DNA of 28,582 nt, taken from contig JAZKFP010000030.1 in NCBI GenBank assembly GCA_040386355.1, positions 1 to 28,582 on the forward strand. The letters run 5' to 3'. Position numbers and translations under genes: made by a program. The DNA comes from JAZKFP01 sp040386355 (GTDB lineage Bacteria; Pseudomonadota; Gammaproteobacteria; Pseudomonadales; UBA6940). This document shows, piece after piece, positions 24,048 through 28,582 of the stretch. Under the pieces are notes generated by a model. The model saw only the letters and a list, made by a program, of their open reading frames with translations, did no database searches and was not told the origin of the DNA. Every line of letters begins with the position of its first letter. The stretch's first letter is position 1.

Positions 24048-24645
24048 TTAATAAAATGGATAAAGCTTGGCCACGATGGCTAATTTTATTTTTTATTACT
24101 TTTGATAATTGTGCTGCAGTACATTGTTGTTCAGGAACCCAAAAAACTGGATCATAACCGAAACCTTCCTGTCCGTTTGGATTAGTAATGACTTCCCCAA
24201 ACCAACGTGCTTGCGCAATAATTGGGTCAGGATCTTTCGCGTGACGACACCACACAAGCGTACAATGGAAATGTGCTTTTGCGCGTTCTAATCCACGGGA
24301 TTGCAATTGATGAATTAGATGCTGAATATTTTCCGCATCGGTCGCTTCATCGTGCGCATATCGCGATGAATAAATACCAGGAGCGCCGTCTAAATCTTCT
24401 ACAACTAAACCAGAGTCGTCTGCCAAAGTTGGTAACCCAGAATGTTTAGCACCGTTTTGAGCTTTAATCAAAGCGTTTTCAATAAAAGTTAGACCGTTTT
24501 CATCGGGTGAACCAATTCGCAATTGTTGTAAGTTTTCAAATTGCAGATTGAAGGGCGCAAGAATAGATTCAATTTCTAAAGTCTTACCTTTATTGCTAGT
24601 TGCCAACAACCAGGTTTGATTAGTAAAAACATGAGATAGATTCAA
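24016..24645 (-). CDS. rdgB: RdgB/HAM1 non-canonical purine NTP pyrophosphatase
   Basis: Hydrolyses dITP, ITP and XTP to the monophosphates, keeping deaminated purines out of DNA and RNA. It has 209 residues (E. coli 197). Motifs: LLATSNKGKTLEIE at the N-terminus, TFIENALIKA, LADDSGLVVEDLDGAPGIYS, EGFGYDPVFWVPE and ISHRGQAL. Translation starts at TTG, supported by GGAGAGA (24651-24657) 5-6 nt upstream; no in-frame ATG is near. The rdgB-hemW order is common in gammaproteobacteria. Confidence 0.95.
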   Translation of the reverse strand: MNLSHVFTNQTWLLATSNKGKTLEIESILAPFNLQFENLQQLRIGSPDENGLTFIENALIKAQNGAKHSGLPTLADDSGLVVEDLDGAPGIYSSRYAHDEATDAENIQHLIHQLQSRGLERAKAHFHCTLVWCRHAKDPDPIIAQARWFGEVITNPNGQEGFGYDPVFWVPEQQCTAAQLSKVIKNKISHRGQALSILLNELREVSKRG

Positions 24646-24804
24646 GGAAATCTCTCCATTAACGAGTTAAGTTTGTATGTTATACGCTTGAAGTCTGCAG
24701 ATGATTTGACTTTGCTAGGTATCCTTCATGGAGCTTTGCTTTTAAAATTAATGCTTAAACAACAAGCAAGAGTATCTCATAGAACTTCGTTGTTAAGGAT
24801 GAAA

Positions 24805-25659
24805 ATGCGTATATTAGTAACTGGTTCTTCAGGTTTTGTGGGTCAGTACCTGCGTGATCATTTAAAAAGTGCTGAGCAAATACCTGTTTCTCTACAACAT
24901 ACAGCGATTGAAAATATTTCGTTTGAACGAATACATGCGATTGTGCATCTTGCTGGAATTGCGCATCGAATGCAGGGCGCACCAGAAGATCTTTATTTCA
25001 AAATCAATTGCGATCAAACCTGTGCGTTAGCAATGGCTGCAAAAAAAAATGGAGTTAAGCAATTTATTTTTCTAAGTACTGCTAAGATTTTTGGTGAACA
25101 GTCTAATCAATCTTTTACGCTTGCCTCTATTCCGAACCCTAATGATGACTACTCACGATCCAAATATTTAGCAGAACAAAAACTATTAGCGTTAGCAACA
25201 GAAGATTTTAAAATTGCAATTATTCGTCCACCTGTTATTTACGGACCAAATGTAAAGGGCAATATTCAATCTTTAGTAGAATTAATTAAAAAAAACATTT
25301 TATTGCCATTTAAAGGCATTGATAATCGTCGTAGTGTTTTGTTCGTAGGTAATCTCACGGCCTTTGTAGAAAAAATTCTTGAGAAAAATTCACAAGGTGT
25401 TTTTTTAGTAGCGGATGATAAACCAATCTCTACTACTCAGCTTGTAGAATGGATGCAGCAAGAGTATTCAAATAAAAGCCGATTAATACAGATTCCAAGT
25501 TTTCTAAAAATGCTAATAAAAATATTTCTTACTAAACATTATGTACGATTGTTTTCAAATTTTGAAATGGATACTAAAGATAGCTTTGCAGCACTCGACT
25601 TCAAGTCACCCTTCACTACGCGTGAAGGCATCACTCACAGTAATTTTTTTGTAAAATGA
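24805..25659 (+). CDS. NAD-dependent epimerase/reductase (WbpV/WreQ/GalE-like)
   Basis: Short-chain sugar-nucleotide enzyme of 284 residues. The N-terminal Rossmann motif is VTGSSGFVGQYL. VHLAGIAHRM, a Ser-Thr block FLSTAKIFGE and the YSRSKYLAEQ motif (catalytic Tyr and Lys) are intact, then IIRPPVIYGP. Proteins of this type beside a WbpM-like dehydratase reduce the 4-keto sugar to UDP-QuiNAc or make the FucNAc epimer; which applies here is not shown by sequence. AAGGA lies 6 nt before the ATG at 24805. The frame is open from 24673, but that extension has no ribosome binding site and no family match. The dehydratase gene starts 24 nt downstream. Confidence 0.88.
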   Translation: MRILVTGSSGFVGQYLRDHLKSAEQIPVSLQHTAIENISFERIHAIVHLAGIAHRMQGAPEDLYFKINCDQTCALAMAAKKNGVKQFIFLSTAKIFGEQSNQSFTLASIPNPNDDYSRSKYLAEQKLLALATEDFKIAIIRPPVIYGPNVKGNIQSLVELIKKNILLPFKGIDNRRSVLFVGNLTAFVEKILEKNSQGVFLVADDKPISTTQLVEWMQQEYSNKSRLIQIPSFLKMLIKIFLTKHYVRLFSNFEMDTKDSFAALDFKSPFTTREGITHSNFFVK

Positions 25660-25683
25660 ATAATATATAGTTAAAGGAATTTT

Positions 25684-26874
25684 ATGGACGAAATTTTAAA
25701 TTTAATCGGTAGGAAAAAAGAACTTTTCGAAAATGATTTAGAAAAATACAACACAACTTTGAATGAATTGGTTGCTAATGCTAGTTTTTTAGTAATCGGT
25801 GGTGCAGGTTCAATAGGTCAAGCCGTAGCACGTGAAATTTTCAAACGTAAACCAAAAAAACTTCATATTGTTGATATTAGTGAAAATAATTTAACCGAAG
25901 CAGTGCGCGATATTCGAAGTTCACTGGGCTACATTGAAGGCAACTTTCAAGCTTTTTGTTTAGATTCAATGGATGTCACTTTTGATGCAATGATTCAGCA
26001 TGAAGGACCGTACGACTACGTATTAAATTTGTCGGCGCTTAAACATGTGCGAAGCGAGAAAGATCCCTACACACTTATGCGACTTATTAACGTTAATATT
26101 TTAAGTACGATTAAAACATTACAGCAAGCCTCAGAAATGCGAGCACAAAAATATTTCTGTGTTTCAACCGACAAAGCAGCAAACCCAGTCAATATGATGG
26201 GGGCTTCGAAACGAATTATGGAAATGTTTTTATTACGTTACGGAAAAGATATCGCCGTATCCACAGCACGTTTTGCAAATGTTGCATTTTCCGATGGCAG
26301 TTTATTGCATGGATTTAATCAGCGACTCTACAAAAACCAACCCATTTCTGCACCTAATGATGTGCGTCGGTATTTTGTGACACCAAAAGAATCTGGCGAG
26401 TTGTGCTTGCTTTCATGTCTGTTAGGAGAAAATTGCGATATTTTCTTTCCAAAATTAAGTGAAGATTTACATCTTATTAATTTTTCAGAGATTGCGACTC
26501 GATATTTATCTCAATTGGGTTTTGAAGCTTATCTTTGTGATTCTGAGGAAGAAGCCAGAGCTCGAGTTAAAGAATTAAAGATTCAAAAAAAATGGCCTTG
26601 TTATTTTTTTAAAAGTGATACAACGGGTGAAAAAGATTTTGAAGAATTTTTCATGAAAGATGAAAAATTAGATTTGGAGCGATTTGAAAATATTGGTATT
26701 GTAAAAAATACTTATATGGCAACTGATGCTCAGTTAGATTATTTCTTGCAAGAGATTGCTAAATTTCAAAAACAAGGCCATTGGACAAAAGAGCATTTAG
26801 TCGAACTATTTCATCAATTGATTTCAGATTTTGGCCATAAAGAAACTGGTAAATATTTAGATGGGAGGATGTAA
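25684..26874 (+). CDS. UDP-GlcNAc 4,6-dehydratase, cytosolic WbpM/PglF/WreV type
   Basis: A 396-residue SDR enzyme predicted to convert UDP-GlcNAc to the 4-keto-6-deoxy sugar. The cofactor motif is VIGGAGSIGQAVAREI at residue ~37. NLSALKHVRSEKDP and FCVSTDKAANPVNMMGASKR carry the catalytic Thr-Asp-Lys and the Met-x3-Lys pair; Met in place of the usual Tyr marks the WbpM/PglF branch and speaks against PseB. It lacks the N-terminal membrane domain of WbpM and PglF and has instead a ~35-residue helical leader and a ~110-residue C-terminal extension. The stop (ATGTAA) runs into the transferase gene. AAAGGA precedes the ATG. Confidence 0.9.
   Translation: MDEILNLIGRKKELFENDLEKYNTTLNELVANASFLVIGGAGSIGQAVAREIFKRKPKKLHIVDISENNLTEAVRDIRSSLGYIEGNFQAFCLDSMDVTFDAMIQHEGPYDYVLNLSALKHVRSEKDPYTLMRLINVNILSTIKTLQQASEMRAQKYFCVSTDKAANPVNMMGASKRIMEMFLLRYGKDIAVSTARFANVAFSDGSLLHGFNQRLYKNQPISAPNDVRRYFVTPKESGELCLLSCLLGENCDIFFPKLSEDLHLINFSEIATRYLSQLGFEAYLCDSEEEARARVKELKIQKKWPCYFFKSDTTGEKDFEEFFMKDEKLDLERFENIGIVKNTYMATDAQLDYFLQEIAKFQKQGHWTKEHLVELFHQLISDFGHKETGKYLDGRM
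26863..26868 (+). promoter_or_regulatory. Ribosome binding site of the sugar transferase gene
   Basis: gggagg lies inside the end of the dehydratase gene. It is 5 nt before an ATC (26874) and 8 nt before an ATT (26877); no ATG, GTG or TTG is in the right frame until 26907. Confidence 0.65.
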
Positions 26875-26876
26875 TC

Positions 26877-27551
26877 ATTAAACGTTTAATCGATATTATT
26901 TGCTCAGTGTTAGCACTATTATTGTTGGCGCCTTTGCTAATTCCGATCGTTATCATTTTATCTATGACGGGTGAGAAGGAAATTTTCTATCGCCAGTCAC
27001 GCATTGGTAAAGACGGTAAAATATTTTATTTATTAAAATTTGCAACCATGCTTAAAAATAGTCCGGCGTTAGGCACAGGTGATATTACCGTTCGAAATGA
27101 TCCGCGAGTTTTGCCCGTTGGGCACTTTTTGCGTAAAACGAAAATAAATGAACTACCGCAAATCTTCAATATTTTAAAAGGTGATATGAGCCTTGTCGGT
27201 CCCCGACCGTTAACGCCTACTACTTTTGGTTATTACGATTCAGAAACTCAGCACTTGATCAAACAATTAAAACCAGGTTTAACCGGAATCGGTTCGATTG
27301 TATTTCGAGATGAAGAAAGTATTTTGGCTCGTAGCTGCAAAGATTCGACAGCGTGTTATAAAGAAGACATTGCTCCGTACAAAGGTGAATTGGAAAAATG
27401 GTATTTTGAAAACCAATCTTTAAAAACTGATTTTCTCATTATCATTTTAACTGCTTGCTCAATTGTATTTCCAGAAAGCAGAGCACATGAAAAAATATTT
27501 AGGAATTTACCTGTTCCTCAATCTGATTTGTTTGTAGCTATTCATCATTAA
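26877..27551 (+). CDS. Priming glycosyl-1-phosphate transferase (PglC/WcaJ family), non-canonical start
   Basis: Transfers a sugar-1-phosphate from the UDP-sugar to undecaprenyl phosphate, starting glycan assembly at the inner membrane. About 224 residues. The N-terminal cationic segment KRLIDI and the hydrophobic helix that follows form the family's re-entrant membrane helix. Then FYRQSRIGKDGKIFYLLKFATM, the block KTKINELPQIFNILKGDMS and LVGPRPL, GYYD, and KPGLTGIGSI follow, including the conserved catalytic Asp-Glu area of the fold (here Asn-Glu in INELPQ). The first standard start (GTG 26907) would delete the conserved KRLID segment, so AUU 26877 or AUC 26874 behind GGGAGG is proposed. With the two genes upstream it likely primes with QuiNAc or FucNAc phosphate. 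Confidence 0.85.
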   Translation: MKRLIDIICSVLALLLLAPLLIPIVIILSMTGEKEIFYRQSRIGKDGKIFYLLKFATMLKNSPALGTGDITVRNDPRVLPVGHFLRKTKINELPQIFNILKGDMSLVGPRPLTPTTFGYYDSETQHLIKQLKPGLTGIGSIVFRDEESILARSCKDSTACYKEDIAPYKGELEKWYFENQSLKTDFLIIILTACSIVFPESRAHEKIFRNLPVPQSDLFVAIHH

Positions 27552-27666
27552 GAAAGCATTTTTGAATGGAAGAGGTTTAATTATGCATTATTTTAATACT
27601 AAACAGTTAAGGATTACCTTTTTGCTTATTCAATCATTTTTCTAGAAATGGTTTTAGGAGAATTTC

Positions 27667-28110
27667 ATGACTAATAGCGTACAATTTCATCGGGTTTTAA
27701 AAGCACCGATCTCACGCGTTTTCAGAGCTTTTTCAAACCCCGAAGCTAAAGCAACATGGCTTCCACCATTTGGTTTTATTTGTCAGGTACATTCCTTCAA
27801 TTTTAATGTAGGAGGAAACTATAAGATGACCTTTTTAAATTTTACGAATGAACAAAGGCATTCTTGGTCTGGAACGTTCACTGAAATTAAAGTAAATAAA
27901 TGTATTATCTATAAAGATAAATTTGACGATCCAAATCTTTCAGGCGAAATGACAGTTACTATTTCATTTAAAGAAGTTTCTTGCGGAACCGAGCTTATCA
28001 TTAAGCAAGAAGGAATACCCGTTATGATACCCACCGAGATGTGTTATCTCGGATGGCAAGAATCACTCATAAAGCTTGCGCAGCTTGTGGAACCGGAGAT
28101 TAATTCATGA
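27667..28110 (+). CDS. AHSA1/SRPBCC-domain protein
   Basis: A 147-residue single-domain protein of the START/Bet v1-like superfamily (activator of Hsp90 ATPase homologue 1-like). Visible family features are the opening VLKAPISRVFRAFSNPEA with W-L-P-P, the GGNYKM turn, SGTFTEI, and the C-terminal helix GWQESLIKLAQLVE. These proteins bind small hydrophobic ligands, and most bacterial members have no known function. AGGAG lies 6 nt before the ATG. The stop overlaps the GST start (ATGA), so the two are cotranscribed and probably coupled. Confidence 0.88.
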   Translation: MTNSVQFHRVLKAPISRVFRAFSNPEAKATWLPPFGFICQVHSFNFNVGGNYKMTFLNFTNEQRHSWSGTFTEIKVNKCIIYKDKFDDPNLSGEMTVTISFKEVSCGTELIIKQEGIPVMIPTEMCYLGWQESLIKLAQLVEPEINS

Positions 28111-28582
28111 ATCGCTTCAGCGCACTAACAGGAATTCCAGAATCTACCAAAGGGTTAGTTCGTGAGGTTAGAGTCCGTTGGATGTTGGAAGAATTAGGCG
28201 TTTCTTTCGAAGAAGTACGTTACCCGCACCCGGAAACAAAAAAAGAAGAATATTTGAAAATACAACCGTTTGGACAAGTACCTTATTTTATTTCGGATGA
28301 TTTATGCATGTTTGAATCAGGAGCGATTTTGCTTCATCTAGCATTTAAATATAATAAGTTTCTTCCCGAAAATGAAATTGAACGAGCACATGTTTTAACT
28401 TGGATGTTCGCAGCTCTGAATACTCTTGAACCCTTTATGGCTCATTCTTTTCTATTAAAACAAGATGCCAATGCTACCGATGCAATGAAGTTGAGAGCTA
28501 AAGAATTAATTAAAAAACGTTTGAGTGTTATTTCGAATTTTTTGAGTAATAAAGAATTTATTGGAGAAGAATTTAGTATCGC
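28107..28582 (+). CDS. Glutathione S-transferase family protein (3' end outside window)
   Basis: Not complete: 158 codons are visible. The N-terminal thioredoxin-like domain has VRWMLEELGVSFEEV, the cis-Pro block PFGQVPYF and the glutathione-contacting FESGAILLHLA (Glu-Ser pair). The linker and the start of the all-helical domain follow (ERAHVLTWMFAALNTLEPFM). The first residues read MNRFSALTGIPESTKGLVRE; the usual beta-strand 1 appears altered or shortened. The ATG overlaps the AHSA1 stop by 4 nt. Glutathione conjugation or a small-molecule detoxification role is expected, but the substrate is unknown. Confidence 0.85.
   Translation, partial: MNRFSALTGIPESTKGLVREVRVRWMLEELGVSFEEVRYPHPETKKEEYLKIQPFGQVPYFISDDLCMFESGAILLHLAFKYNKFLPENEIERAHVLTWMFAALNTLEPFMAHSFLLKQDANATDAMKLRAKELIKKRLSVISNFLSNKEFIGEEFSI

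Noticed and set aside
24673..24804. 44-residue N-terminal extension of the epimerase/reductase
   Set aside because: The Rossmann motif starts right after the ATG at 24805, which has a good ribosome binding site; the extension has none.
25684..26874. Dehydratase as PseB for the nonulosonate pathway
   Set aside because: PseB is shorter and has Tyr in the catalytic Tyr-x3-Lys. This protein has Met at that place and a long C-terminal part, as in the WbpM/PglF branch.

Overview
This is an AT-rich stretch of a gammaproteobacterial chromosome. The evidence is the glmU-glmS pair, a three-domain DsbD, E. coli-like OsmC, HemW, RdgB and TrmB, and outer-envelope glycan genes. Gene content and base composition would suit Legionellales or a related lineage, but no rRNA or species marker is present, so this placement is a guess. 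No tRNA, rRNA, CRISPR array, phage gene or transposase was found.

Layout. (1) 1-4893, plus strand, housekeeping: 3' end of glmU, glmS, uppP and corA, with hairpin terminators after glmS, uppP and corA. A small MITE-like element sits between glmU and glmS. (2) 4932-5261, minus: a secreted EF-hand protein. (3) 5425-12834, minus: an eight-gene glycan operon in transcription order pseG, sialic-acid-family synthase, [169-bp repeat], methyltransferase, formyltransferase, methyltransferase, WbqC-like protein, FAD oxidoreductase, PIG-L deacetylase. Most junctions are overlapping or nearly so. (4) 12961-15550, plus: an acidic lipoprotein with 11-residue repeats, thiS-thiG and trmB. (5) 15551-18741: a second, inverted copy of the 169-bp repeat, dsbD (minus), osmC (plus) and another MITE-like element. 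(6) 18742-22848, plus: a lipoprotein PQQ-type sugar dehydrogenase, a GT4 glycosyltransferase and a GT-C-like membrane protein. (7) 22854-24645, minus: rdgB-hemW. (8) 24805-27551, plus: a three-gene module (epimerase/reductase, UDP-GlcNAc 4,6-dehydratase, priming sugar-phosphate transferase). (9) 27667-28582, plus: an AHSA1-domain protein and a GST cut by the window edge.

How the genes fit together. GlmS and GlmU make UDP-GlcNAc, UppP recycles undecaprenyl phosphate, and the module at 24805-27551 probably converts UDP-GlcNAc to a 6-deoxy-HexNAc (QuiNAc/FucNAc type) and loads it on undecaprenyl phosphate. The GT4 and GT-C-like proteins could extend or modify that glycan. The minus-strand operon looks built to make and decorate a nonulosonic acid, with deacetylation, formylation and methylation as likely decorations. 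The early and activating enzymes (pseB, pseC, pseF, pseH equivalents) are not in the window.

The most unusual signals are: the mixed nature of the nonulosonate operon; a priming transferase whose conserved N-terminus can only be reached from an AUU or AUC start; two dispersed repeat families, one supplying the trmB ribosome binding site and one with compensatory arm changes; and a lipoprotein made almost entirely of 11-residue repeats.
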